Source of the DNA: Aeromicrobium tamlense
Lineage (GTDB): Bacteria > Actinomycetota > Actinomycetes > Propionibacteriales > Nocardioidaceae
Assembly: GCF_013408555.1 (NCBI RefSeq)
Contig: NZ_JACBZN010000001.1
Span: forward strand, 1,302,001-1,366,000
Length of the DNA: 64,000 nt
Reading direction: 5' to 3'
Part shown: one piece after another, positions 7,891 through 15,987 of the stretch
Position numbering within the stretch: the stretch's first letter is position 1
Layout of the letters: each line of letters opens with the position of its first letter
Position numbers and translations under genes: made by a program
The notes under the pieces: generated by a model
What the model was told of the DNA's origin: nothing
What the model saw: the letters and a program-made list of their open reading frames with translations, nothing else
The model's database searches: none

Positions 7891-8964
7891 TCAGTCCGAG
7901 GTCTCGGGTCTTCCCGAGATGAGCGGCAGCGCCCACGACAGGCGAGGATCCGCCTCCACGAGCATCGCCTTCATCAACAGGCTGAGCGGCACCGCGAGCA
8001 GCGCGCCCAGCGGACCGAGCAGCCAGGCCCAGAACACGAGCGACAAGAACGTGAGCGTGGGCGAGAGCCCGACGCTCTCCCCCACGACCCGCGGCTGGAT
8101 GATCGACTGGATCACGAAGTTCACGACGCAGTAGACGACGATGACCGCGAGCATGAGCCCCGGTCCGTCCTCCAGCAGGGCGATCAGCGCCGGCGGCACG
8201 AGACCGATCACGAAGCCGATGTTGGGGATGAAGTTCGTGACGAACGCCAGCACCGCCCAGACGAAGGCGCCCGGGACGCCGATGACGTACAGCGCGACGC
8301 CGTCGACGATCGCCACGATGAGGCCGAACGTCGCGGCGACGACCATGTACGTGCGGGTCCCGTCGGCGAAGTGCCCGACGGCCGTGACCACGTCGCCGAA
8401 GCGACCGCCCAGCAGGTGCAGGTTCCGGCGGGCGGCGTTGGTGTCGAACGCCATGAACAGCAGCACGGTGAACAGGAAGAAGACGTCGGTCAGCGCTCCC
8501 AGCGTGCCGCCCAGGATCGACGCGACCAGCTCCACGAGCCGCGCCGGGTCGATCGCGGCGGCCACCTTGTCGAGCTGCGCCTGCTCGACGCCGAAGCCCT
8601 CCAAGGTCGCGACCGCGTCGTTCACGGTCTCGGTGAACTCCGTCGTGTACTTCGGCAGCAGCGCGGCCAGCTGGGCCACCGACACCACCAGGGCGAGGGT
8701 CATCACGACGATCAGCAGGTACGCCGCGATCAGCATGACCGTCGAGGCGGCCCACTCCGGCAGCCGCGTGCGCTCCAGCGCGCGGCGGGCGGGGTGCACC
8801 GTGACCGTGATGACCAGGGCGAGGAAGACCGGCCCGATGATGCTGGCGACGGCGTGCACGCCGCCGAGCACGATCGTCAGCGCGGCCGCGCCGACGACGA
8901 ACGTCAGGACGCCCGACACGGTCCGCCCGGTGGGTCCCGGCCCCGGGCCCTGCTCGATCGTCAT
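7891..8964 (-). CDS. AI-2E family transporter
   Basis: The protein has 357 residues and about seven to eight membrane segments. It shows the family signatures FVTNFIPNIGFVIGLVPPAL and IIQPRVVGESVGLSPTL, and a hydrophilic central loop with AQLAALLPKYTTEF. These are the PerM/YdiK/TqsA hallmarks. Characterised members export autoinducer-2 or exchange Na+ for H+, so the substrate here is open. ATG 8964 has GAGGAGGCCGC upstream and lies 22 bp after the DUF7144 gene in the same direction, supporting one operon. Confidence 0.88.
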   Translation of the reverse strand: MTIEQGPGPGPTGRTVSGVLTFVVGAAALTIVLGGVHAVASIIGPVFLALVITVTVHPARRALERTRLPEWAASTVMLIAAYLLIVVMTLALVVSVAQLAALLPKYTTEFTETVNDAVATLEGFGVEQAQLDKVAAAIDPARLVELVASILGGTLGALTDVFFLFTVLLFMAFDTNAARRNLHLLGGRFGDVVTAVGHFADGTRTYMVVAATFGLIVAIVDGVALYVIGVPGAFVWAVLAFVTNFIPNIGFVIGLVPPALIALLEDGPGLMLAVIVVYCVVNFVIQSIIQPRVVGESVGLSPTLTFLSLVFWAWLLGPLGALLAVPLSLLMKAMLVEADPRLSWALPLISGRPETSD

Positions 8965-8986
8965 GCGGCCTCCTCGGTCCTGGCCC

Positions 8987-9418
8987 TCACAGACCGCGCG
9001 TGGTGTCCCGGACCGGGAAGTCGGGGCCGTGGTCGGCCAGCGCCCAGATGACGCACACCGCGATCGCCATCACGAGCAGCGACCAGATCGGGTAGTACGG
9101 GATGAAGGCGAAGTTCAGCAGCATGCTGAGCGCCGCGACGGCGATGCCGACGCCGCGCGCCCACCCCTGCCCGCTGAACACGCCGAACCCGGCGATGACG
9201 ACGACGACGCCGGCGATCAGGTGGATCCAGCCCCAGGCGGTGACGTCGAACTCGAGGAGGTACTGGGGGCCCTCGACGTAGATCTCGTTCTCGGCGAGGG
9301 CCACGATGCCCATGAAGGCGTGGAAGACGCCCATCAGGATCATCATCACCCCGGCGAACGCGATGAAGCCGAAGGCGGCTCCCTGGGAACGGCGTGGTGC
9401 CGTGCGTGAGTCGGTCAT
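8987..9418 (-). CDS. DUF7144 family membrane protein (minus-strand copy)
   Basis: The protein has 143 residues and four membrane segments: FAGVMMILMGVFHAFMGIVA, a WGWIHLIAGVVVVIAGF region, a middle segment around VGIAVAALSMLLNFAFI, and a C-terminal one. The AWGWIHL and NFAFIPYYPIWSLLVMAI signatures match the DUF7144 family. ATG 9418 was chosen for AGGAGGACC upstream. It is a paralogue of the divergent gene at 9585, which shares the same four-helix layout. It heads the operon that continues into AI-2E, YihY and the 421-aa membrane protein. Function is unknown. Confidence 0.8.
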   Translation of the reverse strand: MTDSRTAPRRSQGAAFGFIAFAGVMMILMGVFHAFMGIVALAENEIYVEGPQYLLEFDVTAWGWIHLIAGVVVVIAGFGVFSGQGWARGVGIAVAALSMLLNFAFIPYYPIWSLLVMAIAVCVIWALADHGPDFPVRDTTRGL

Positions 9419-9504
9419 GTCGCTGGTCCTCCTGCGTCCGGGCCCGAGGGGCCGGGGCCCCGAGCGGGCCCTCCTGCCATGCAAGCGCGCATGGACCGGT
9501 GTGC

Positions 9505-9553
9505 GGATCATCCGTGCAGGGTGAGGCGACCCGCTCGCGCGCGCTCGGACACT
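9505..9553 (+). promoter_or_regulatory. candidate promoter with MalT-like box (copy B) in the divergent DUF7144 gap
   Basis: The box at 9505-9527 has TCATCC and AGGGTGAGGC as inverted halves, then a 20-nt gap and the -10-like GACACT (9548-9553). It lies in the 166-bp gap between the two divergent DUF7144 genes. On the minus strand the same palindrome reads GGATGATCC, so it could also serve the gene starting at 9418, though no clear -10 was found there. Confidence 0.55.
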
Positions 9554-9584
9554 GAGGCTGCTGCCCTGACAGAAAGGCACGATC

Positions 9585-10046
9585 ATGTCTCGCACCGCAG
9601 AGCCCGCCGGGCCCGCCAAGACCCCCACCTCCGGCCAGTACCAAGCCGTTCAGCCCAGCCCGGTCTCCGGCTGGGTGGGCTGGGTCTACTTCGCCGCCTT
9701 CATGATGGTGCTCCTGGGAGCACTGCACGCCATCACGGGCCTCGTCGCCCTGTTCAAGGACCAGTACTTCCTCGTCGGCAACGACGGCCTGGTCGTCACC
9801 GCGGACTACACCGCGTGGGGCTGGGCCCACCTGATCGGCGGTGTCATCGTCGCCGCGGCCGGCGTCGCGCTGCTCACCGGCAAGGTGTGGGCCCGCGTGA
9901 TCGCCGTGCTGGTCGCGATGCTCAGCATCCTGGTGAACTTCGCGTTCATGGCGGCCTATCCCCTGTGGTCGGTCGTGATGATCACGATCGACGTCCTGGT
10001 GATCTGGGCCGTCATCGTGCACGGCGACGAGCTGCGCGACGCCTGA
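9585..10046 (+). CDS. DUF7144 family membrane protein (plus-strand copy)
   Basis: The protein has 153 residues, with a hydrophilic 27-residue N-terminal tail and then four membrane segments (VYFAAFMMVLLGALHAITGL, WGWAHLIGGVIVAAAGVALL, VIAVLVAMLSILVNFAFM, VVMITIDVLVIWAVIV). The AWGWAHL and NFAFMAAYPLWS signatures repeat those of the divergent 143-aa paralogue. ATG 9585 has AAAGG upstream. The opposed pair share one regulatory gap with a MalT-like box. No function is assigned to the family. Confidence 0.82.
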   Translation: MSRTAEPAGPAKTPTSGQYQAVQPSPVSGWVGWVYFAAFMMVLLGALHAITGLVALFKDQYFLVGNDGLVVTADYTAWGWAHLIGGVIVAAAGVALLTGKVWARVIAVLVAMLSILVNFAFMAAYPLWSVVMITIDVLVIWAVIVHGDELRDA

Positions 10047-10053
10047 CCTGGGC

Positions 10054-10551
10054 TCACTCGCCCGCGAAGACCTCGCGCAGCGCGGTCTCCTGCTCGGAGC
10101 TGAGGTTCGTGAACACCAGCTCCGAGGGGCCGAGGTCGGCGAACGCGTCGGTGACCTTGTCCAGGACCGCGTCGGACGTCATGACGAACAGGGCGGAGGT
10201 GCCGGGCGTCACCTCGTCGCGGATCCGGTTGATGAAGCCGTCGTCGATGCCGACGTCGGCCAAGGACCCGGCGAGGGCGCCCGTCGCCGCGCCGATCGCG
10301 GCGCCCAGCAGCGGCACGAAGAAGATCAGGCCGAACAGCATGCCCCAGAAGGACCCGCCGAGCGCGCCCGCGCCGGTGGTCGAGTGCAGCTGGTGGGTCT
10401 TCGGCCGCTTCGCGCCCTCGGCCCACGTGACGGTCGCGGCGTCGTGGACGGTGATGAGGTTCTCGCGGCTCAGTCGCTGGAGCGTCTCCGACGCACGGTC
10501 GGCTCCCTCCGGCGAGGCGAACTTCCAGACGGTCAGGGTGGCTTGGGCCAT
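10054..10551 (-). CDS. DUF1269 domain-containing protein
   Basis: The protein has 165 residues. An N-terminal alpha/beta part (LTVWKFASPEGADRASETL) leads to a glycine-rich hydrophobic hairpin (GALGGSFWGMLFGLIFFVPL, GAAIGAATGALAGSLADVGI) and a C-terminal part with SALFVMTSDAVLDKV. This is the DUF1269 arrangement. ATG 10551 was chosen for AGGAGACC upstream. In-frame sequence further 5' enters the promoter of the divergent ATPase. Proteins of this family are often stress-associated; the hydrophobic hairpin suggests membrane contact. It ends 7 bp from the convergent DUF7144 gene. Confidence 0.85.
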   Translation of the reverse strand: MAQATLTVWKFASPEGADRASETLQRLSRENLITVHDAATVTWAEGAKRPKTHQLHSTTGAGALGGSFWGMLFGLIFFVPLLGAAIGAATGALAGSLADVGIDDGFINRIRDEVTPGTSALFVMTSDAVLDKVTDAFADLGPSELVFTNLSSEQETALREVFAGE

Positions 10552-10622
10552 GATGCGGTCTCCTGTGGTGCGAACGGGGGCGGGAGTGCCCCCACCGAGT
10601 GCACCCCGACGCGGCGTGCTCC

Positions 10623-10670
10623 GCTTCACCCGTCGAGGATGAGGCGTCGCCGCACGCGTGCAGGGATGCT
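10623..10670 (+). promoter_or_regulatory. candidate leaderless promoter with MalT-like box (copy C)
   Basis: The box at 10623-10645 has TCACCC and AGGATGAGGC. After 19 nt comes GATGCT (10665-10670), then six bases and the ATG at 10677. The hexamer-6-nt-ATG geometry recurs at other starts here and fits a leaderless mRNA. It explains the weak Shine-Dalgarno of the ATPase gene. Confidence 0.6.
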
Positions 10671-10676
10671 CGCGCC

Positions 10677-13409
10677 ATGACGATGCAGAGCACGCCCACG
10701 GACCGGGTGCCCACCGACCTCGACCCCGTGGGGTCCTCGGCAGCGGCCGTCGCGCGGACGCTCGGCGTCGTGCCCGCGACGGGCCTCACCGACGAGGAGG
10801 CCGCCCGGCGGCTCGCCTCGGTCGGACCGAACCGCCTCGCCGAGGGAGCCAAGGAGTCGGGTCTGCGCGCGTTCCTGCGCCAGTACCGCGACTTCATGCA
10901 GCTGATCCTGCTCGGCGCCGCCGTCATCAATCAGGTCGTGACGGGCGACACCGGGACCACGGTCGTGCTGGCCGGGCTGACGGTGCTCAACGCCGTGATC
11001 GGGCTGCGCCAGGAGGCCAAGGCCGAGGAGAGCGTCAAGGCGCTCTCGCAGATGATGAAGACGATCGCGCGCGTCCGGCGCGGCGACCGGGCCGTCGAGG
11101 TCGACGCCGAGCAGCTGGTGCCCGGAGACATCGTCCTGGTGGAGGCCGGCGACCGCGTCCCCGCCGACGGCCGCGTGTGGCTCGCGGCGACCCTGGAGAT
11201 CGAGGAGGCCGCGCTCACCGGAGAGAGCCTCCCCGTGGGCAAGTCCGACCAGCCCGTGCCCGGCGACGACGTGCCGCTCGGCGACCGCACCTGCATGGCC
11301 TACATGAACACGTCGGTCACCCGGGGCCGCGGCGAGATCATCGTCACCGCGACCGGCATGGACACCGAGATCGGTCACATCGCCGACCTGCTCGCCGGCA
11401 CCTCGGTCGGCAAGACGCCGCTGCAGCGCCAGCTGGACTCCCTGTCGAAGATCATCGCCTCCATCGCGGGCGTCGCCCTGGTGCTGGTGCTGCTGCTCGG
11501 CCTCGCCCGCGGCCAGTCCTTCGACACCCTCTTCGTCACGGGCGTCGCGCTCGCGGTGGCGGCGATCCCGACGGGCCTGCCCGCCGTCGTGACCGCCCTG
11601 CTGTCGATGGGCACGCGCGAGATCGCCAGCCGCCACGCGATCGTGAAACGGCTGCCGGCCGTGGAGACGCTGGGCTCCACCTCGGCGATCTGCTCGGACA
11701 AGACGGGCACGCTGACGCTCAACAAGATGACCGCGCGCGAGCTCGTGATCCCGGGCCACCACCGCTTCAGCGTCTCGGGCGAGGGCTACGGGACGGCCGG
11801 CGAGATCAGCCGCGTGGGCGGCGGGGCGGTCGACCTCGACCCCTACCTGCTGCCCATGGTGCTGTGCGCCGACGCGGTGCTGGACGGTGAGAGCCTCATC
11901 GGCGACCCGACCGAGGGCGCGCTCATCGTGCTGGGCGCCAAGGGGGGCCTCGACATCACCGACACGCGCGCGGCCCACCCCCGCGTCGCCGAGGTCCCGT
12001 TCGACTCCGAGTACAAGTTCATGGCGACGTTCCACGACATGACCGCGGACGACGGCACGCCGGTCGTCCGCTGCTACGTCAAGGGCGCGCCCGACGTGCT
12101 GATCGCGCGCGCCGCGACGTTCCGGCAGCCCGACGGGACGCTGGTGACCATCAGCGACGAGAACCGCCACCTGGCGCTCGAGGCCAACGACCGGATCGCG
12201 GCCGCCGGCGAGCGCGTCATGGTCGTGGCGCAGCGCGACCTCGAACCCTCGGTCGTGCGCGACGGCACCGACCTCATCGGGCAGGTCCAGGAGCTCACGC
12301 TGCTCGCGATGGTCGGCATCGTCGACCCGCCGCGCGCCGAGGCGAAGGCCGCCATCGCCGAGTGCCGAGAGGCCGGGATCCGGGTGCGCATGATCACCGG
12401 CGACCACGCGTCCACGGCGGCGGCGATCGCGACCGAGCTGGGCATCGAGGGCGAGGCCGTCACGGGCAGCGAGTTCGCCGCGATGTCCGACGAGGAGCTC
12501 GACCGGCGGGTCGACGACATCGGCGTCGTCGCCCGGGTGGCGCCCGAGGACAAGGTCCGTCTGGTGCGGACCCTGCAGCGGAACGGTCAGATCGTCGCCA
12601 TGACGGGCGACGGCGTGAACGACGCCCCCGCGCTGAAGTCGGCCGACATCGGCGTCGCGATGGGCATCACCGGCACGGAGGTCTCGAAGGAGGCCGCCGT
12701 CATGATCCTCACCGACGACAACTTCGCGACGATCGTCGAGGCGGTCTCGTACGGCCGCACCCTCTACGACAACCTGCTGAAGTACCTGCGGTTCCAGATG
12801 TCGACCCTCGTCGCCTACATCGCGGTGTTCCTCGTGGCCGGGGTGCTGGGCATCGCCGACGGCTCACCGCTGAATCCGCTGCAGATCCTGTGGCTCAACA
12901 TGGTCGTCGACATCCCGCTCGCGATCGCGCTGGGCTTCGACCAGCCGGCCCGCGGCCTCATGGCGCGCCCGCCGCGGCCGGTCGGCGCCCCGGTGCTGTC
13001 GCGCGCCAACTGGATCCGGCTGTGCGTCCAGGGCGCGGTGATGACCGCGGGCTCGCTCGCGGCCTACCAGATCGGCGTCGAGTGGGAGGACGCCGTGCTG
13101 GCCTCGACGATGCTGCTGACGACCCTCTCGCTGTTCCACCTGGCGGGGGCACTGCTGAGCCGCGACCAGGAGAACACCATCTTCGACAGTCGGGCACTGC
13201 CCGCGGTCGCGCAGCTGCGGCGGTACGGGATCGCGCTGCTGGCCATCGTGCTGGTGACGACGCTGGACTTCCTCCAGCGGATCTTCGGCACGACCGAGAT
13301 GACCCTCGGCCAGTGGGGCACGTGCCTCGGCCTGGCCGCGACGCTCGTCGTGGTCGAGGAGATCGTCAAGGCCGTGCTGCGCAGCCGCCGCGAGCCCGTG
13401 GCTGCCTGA
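10677..13409 (+). CDS. cation-translocating P-type ATPase (P2-like) with altered ion-site residues
   Basis: The protein has 910 residues and the complete P-type layout: N-terminal cation ATPase domain, TGES (181-184), the phosphorylation site CSDKTGT with D341, KGAPD (469-473) and TGDGVNDAP (643-651). The transmembrane arrangement matches P2A Ca2+ pumps. However, M4 reads AAIPTGLP (T299 in place of the usual Glu), M5 reads MSTLVAY where SERCA has ISSNVGE, and M6 reads WLNMVVD. Of the classical Ca2+ ligands only the M6 Asn and Asp remain. Transport is predicted; the ion is not. It is likely expressed from a leaderless transcript and belongs to the MalT-box group. Confidence 0.88.
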   Translation: MTMQSTPTDRVPTDLDPVGSSAAAVARTLGVVPATGLTDEEAARRLASVGPNRLAEGAKESGLRAFLRQYRDFMQLILLGAAVINQVVTGDTGTTVVLAGLTVLNAVIGLRQEAKAEESVKALSQMMKTIARVRRGDRAVEVDAEQLVPGDIVLVEAGDRVPADGRVWLAATLEIEEAALTGESLPVGKSDQPVPGDDVPLGDRTCMAYMNTSVTRGRGEIIVTATGMDTEIGHIADLLAGTSVGKTPLQRQLDSLSKIIASIAGVALVLVLLLGLARGQSFDTLFVTGVALAVAAIPTGLPAVVTALLSMGTREIASRHAIVKRLPAVETLGSTSAICSDKTGTLTLNKMTARELVIPGHHRFSVSGEGYGTAGEISRVGGGAVDLDPYLLPMVLCADAVLDGESLIGDPTEGALIVLGAKGGLDITDTRAAHPRVAEVPFDSEYKFMATFHDMTADDGTPVVRCYVKGAPDVLIARAATFRQPDGTLVTISDENRHLALEANDRIAAAGERVMVVAQRDLEPSVVRDGTDLIGQVQELTLLAMVGIVDPPRAEAKAAIAECREAGIRVRMITGDHASTAAAIATELGIEGEAVTGSEFAAMSDEELDRRVDDIGVVARVAPEDKVRLVRTLQRNGQIVAMTGDGVNDAPALKSADIGVAMGITGTEVSKEAAVMILTDDNFATIVEAVSYGRTLYDNLLKYLRFQMSTLVAYIAVFLVAGVLGIADGSPLNPLQILWLNMVVDIPLAIALGFDQPARGLMARPPRPVGAPVLSRANWIRLCVQGAVMTAGSLAAYQIGVEWEDAVLASTMLLTTLSLFHLAGALLSRDQENTIFDSRALPAVAQLRRYGIALLAIVLVTTLDFLQRIFGTTEMTLGQWGTCLGLAATLVVVEEIVKAVLRSRREPVAA

Positions 13410-13413
13410 CCCC

Positions 13414-13929
13414 TCAGTGCAGCAGGGTGTTGAGCCCCACCATGAAGAGCCCGAGGAGCGCTGCGAACGCCGTCTCGGCACCGGTCCGCCAGCCGGAGAC
13501 GCCGGCCTGGTGGGCTGCGAGGTAGCCGGACACCGCCATCAGCACGACGGTGACCCACAGGCCCGCGGCCATCGCCGTCGCGACCTGCGACCCGAAGGCC
13601 AGCATGGTCGCGAACACGACGAGGGCCGGCAGACCACCGAGGAACACGGGCCACTCGTGCCGGATGCTGCCGACGAGGCGGGCGGCGAGATGGACCTGGT
13701 CACCGTCGATGCCCCGTCCGAGGGCGTGGGTGTAGGCGTGCGAGAGCCAGTAGATCGTCAGCACGCCCGCCGCGCCGATCACGCTGACCTCGGCCCGGGT
13801 CTTCTCGCTCATCAGGGCGAGGGTGGCGCCCATGACGAGCGCGCCGTGGATCATGCCGGCCGGGTGCAGCCCGGCGAAGCGCCGGGCGACGCGCATCCGG
13901 AAGCCGTGAGGCGGTCGGTCGGTGGTCAT
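13414..13929 (-). CDS. integral membrane protein, unknown function
   Basis: The protein has 171 residues and four to five hydrophobic segments (MIHGALVMGATLALM, VIGAAGVLTIYWLSHAYTHAL, FLGGLPALVVFATMLAFG, LWVTVVLMAVSGYLAAHQAG, AFAALLGLFMVGLNTLL). His residues in a membrane segment (WLSHAYTHALG) are conspicuous. No family was recognised. ATG 13929 overlaps the TGA of the carboxylate-amine ligase gene, so the two form an operon driven from 15.0 kb. Its 3' end lies 4 bp from the convergent ATPase gene. Confidence 0.7.
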   Translation of the reverse strand: MTTDRPPHGFRMRVARRFAGLHPAGMIHGALVMGATLALMSEKTRAEVSVIGAAGVLTIYWLSHAYTHALGRGIDGDQVHLAARLVGSIRHEWPVFLGGLPALVVFATMLAFGSQVATAMAAGLWVTVVLMAVSGYLAAHQAGVSGWRTGAETAFAALLGLFMVGLNTLLH

Positions 13930-15002
13930 GGCGCCTCCTCCCCCGCCGTGGCCGACGCGAGGACGTCGACGAACACGCGGGGCTCGCGGTGGGTGGTCAG
14001 GAGCCGGCGCTGACGGTCGGCGCCCGTGCCCTCACGGTGGACGCGCTCGAGGCCGCACAGCAGGACGTCGGCTTCGTAGCAGTCGGCGGTGCCGGGCAGG
14101 ATCGTGCGCAGCAGCCGGGCCGCCACGACCGCCCGGGTGACCTCGTCCGGACCGCTCGACGGTGGCCTCCCGTCCACGGCGACCGCCAGCAGGGCGGTGC
14201 GCAGCGCCGTGCCCGAGACCTTCACGGCAGGACGCCCCTGCTCCACGTCGGCCATCAGCACCGTCACCAGGGCGCGGCAGATCCCGGCGAGCAGGACCGC
14301 GTCGGCGGTCTCCAGGCACGTGTCGGCGATGCGGATCTCGATCGTCGGATAGCGCGGGGAGAGCCGCGCCAGGAAGTAGACGCTGCGCGCGTCGAGGGCG
14401 GCGCCGCGGTCGACCAGCTCCTGCACCGCGGCGTCGTAGGCCGCCGCGTCGGCCCACGGCTCGGGCGGCGCGAAGGTCGGCCAGAGCAGCTGGCGCGCGT
14501 ACCGCGTGCTCTGCCAGCCGGAGTCCCGACCCGACGTCACCGGCGAGTTGGTGCCGAGCGCGAACAGCGTCGGCAGCCAGGTGCGCAGGCGCGCCAGCAC
14601 CTGGACCGCGAGGTCGCGGTCGGGCAGCCCCACGTGCACCTGGCACGCGCACGTGCCGGCCGCGGCGGTGGCCTCGGGAAACCGCTCGGCCAGCCCGCGG
14701 TAGCGCGGCGCGTCGGTGACGAGCTCGGCTCCCGGGTCGTCCATCGGCGGCGAGCCCGCGGCGACGAGCCGCACCCCGAGGTCGCGGCACGCGCCCGCCA
14801 CCCGTGAGCGGAGGTCGCGCAGCTCGCGATCGAGATCGGCCAGGTCGGTCCACACGCCGGAGTTCGTCTCCACCTGGAACGACATGAGCTCGGGCTTCAC
14901 CCGGGGGTCGCCGATCGCGCGGATGACGTCGTCGGCGACGGGCCGGACCGCTCCCTCGGGGTCGAGGAGCAGGAACTCCTCCTCCACGCCCACGGTCAGC
15001 AT
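13926..15002 (-). CDS. YbdK-type carboxylate-amine ligase (glutamate-cysteine ligase family 2)
   Basis: The protein has 358 residues. It begins MLTVGVEEEFLLLDPEG, the GCS2/YbdK signature, and continues with FQVETNSGVWTDL, GTCACQVHVGLPDRD and YPTIEIRIADTCLE, which carry the nucleotide- and glutamate-binding acidic and Arg residues of the family. Members form gamma-glutamyl bonds; E. coli YbdK is only a weak glutamate-cysteine ligase, so the amine substrate is uncertain. The ATG at 15002 has no Shine-Dalgarno. It is preceded by CACGAT plus six bases, fitting a leaderless start. The divergent class II amidotransferase gene shares its control region. Confidence 0.87.
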   Translation of the reverse strand: MLTVGVEEEFLLLDPEGAVRPVADDVIRAIGDPRVKPELMSFQVETNSGVWTDLADLDRELRDLRSRVAGACRDLGVRLVAAGSPPMDDPGAELVTDAPRYRGLAERFPEATAAAGTCACQVHVGLPDRDLAVQVLARLRTWLPTLFALGTNSPVTSGRDSGWQSTRYARQLLWPTFAPPEPWADAAAYDAAVQELVDRGAALDARSVYFLARLSPRYPTIEIRIADTCLETADAVLLAGICRALVTVLMADVEQGRPAVKVSGTALRTALLAVAVDGRPPSSGPDEVTRAVVAARLLRTILPGTADCYEADVLLCGLERVHREGTGADRQRRLLTTHREPRVFVDVLASATAGEEAP

Positions 15003-15008
15003 GGACCC

Positions 15009-15082
15009 ATCGTGCGGACCGCGCGGCGGACGGACCTCATCCCCGTGGGATGAGGCATCCCGGCGCGCGACTGGGTCACGCT
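15009..15082. promoter_or_regulatory. bidirectional promoter region around a perfect MalT-like palindrome (copy D)
   Basis: CCTCATCCC-CGT-GGGATGAGG (15035-15055) is a perfect 9+3+9 palindrome. To the right, a 20-nt gap leads to CACGCT (15077-15082) for the amidotransferase operon. To the left, a 19-nt gap leads to CACGAT (15014-15009 on the minus strand), then six bases and the ATG at 15002. Both divergent genes therefore see the box at the same distance. This is the strongest copy of the motif. Confidence 0.65.
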
Positions 15083-15113
15083 CCGAGGAGACCGAGCGTT
15101 GGAGGAGGCCGCG

Positions 15114-15977
15114 ATGTGTCGATGGCTGGCGTACTCGGGCAGTCCGATCCTGCTCGAGGAGCTGCTCTACAAGCCCGTCCACTCCCTGATCGACCAGAGC
15201 CAGCACTCGCGCATGGGGGTCGAGACGACGAACGGCGACGGCTTCGGCGTCGGCTGGTACGGCCTCGACGAGGCGCCGTCACTGCCCGGCACGCGCCGCA
15301 GCGACGAGCCCGTGCTGTTCCGGGGCGTCGGGCCGGCCTGGGGCGACCAGAACCTGCGCGAGCTGGCGCGGTCGACCTCGTCGGGCCTGTTCCTGGCGCA
15401 CATCCGGGCCAGCACGGGCACGCCCGTGCAGCAGTCGAACTGTCACCCCTTCCGGCACGGGCGCTGGCTGTGGGTGCACAACGGCGCGATCCGCGACTTC
15501 TCGGTGCTCAAGCGCGATCTGGTCATGGCGGTCGATCCCGAGCTCTACCCCTTCATGGCGGGCTCCACGGACTCCGAGGTGATGTTCTTCCTCGCGCTGA
15601 CGTTCGGGCTGCACGAGGACACGATCGGCGCCGTCGAGCGCATGGCGGGCTTCGTCGAGGCGGTGGGTCGCGCGCACGGGGTGGACGAGCCGCTCCAGAT
15701 GACCGTGGCGACGACCGACGGCGAGCGGCTGTGGGGCTTCCGGTACTCCAGCATCGGTCAGAGCCGCACGCTGTACGTCAGCACGGCCCTGTCCACCCTG
15801 CGCCAGATGTACCCGGACAACCCCGTGTTCTCGGAGCTCGACGACGAGACGCGGATCGTGGTCTCCGAGCCCCTCGGCGACCTGAAGGGCGCGTGGAACC
15901 CCGTGCCCGAGTCCAGCTTCGGCATCGTCGAGGCGGGGGACGACACCCTGGGGCGGTTCCAGCCCCGTGAGCCGTGA
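15114..15977 (+). CDS. class II glutamine amidotransferase
   Basis: The protein has 287 residues. It begins MCRWLAYSG, so Cys2 becomes the N-terminal nucleophile after Met removal. GDGFGVGWYG, LFLAHIRAST, NCHPFRHGRWLWVHNGAI and GSTDSEVMFF follow, all typical of the GATase_4 family (YafJ/EgtC-like). ATG 15114 has GGAGGAGG upstream. A TTG 15 bp earlier would bury the catalytic Cys and is rejected. EgtC removes gamma-glutamyl in ergothioneine synthesis, but no egtB or egtD is here, so this role is only one possibility. The adjacent gamma-glutamyl ligase makes gamma-glutamyl chemistry plausible. It heads an operon with the MFS and M24 genes. Confidence 0.87.
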   Translation: MCRWLAYSGSPILLEELLYKPVHSLIDQSQHSRMGVETTNGDGFGVGWYGLDEAPSLPGTRRSDEPVLFRGVGPAWGDQNLRELARSTSSGLFLAHIRASTGTPVQQSNCHPFRHGRWLWVHNGAIRDFSVLKRDLVMAVDPELYPFMAGSTDSEVMFFLALTFGLHEDTIGAVERMAGFVEAVGRAHGVDEPLQMTVATTDGERLWGFRYSSIGQSRTLYVSTALSTLRQMYPDNPVFSELDDETRIVVSEPLGDLKGAWNPVPESSFGIVEAGDDTLGRFQPREP

Positions 15978-15987
15978 GGACGATCGG

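Noticed and set aside
15099..15113. TTG at 15099 as start of the class II amidotransferase
   Set aside because: It would place five residues before the catalytic N-terminal Cys; ATG 15114 has a better Shine-Dalgarno distance.
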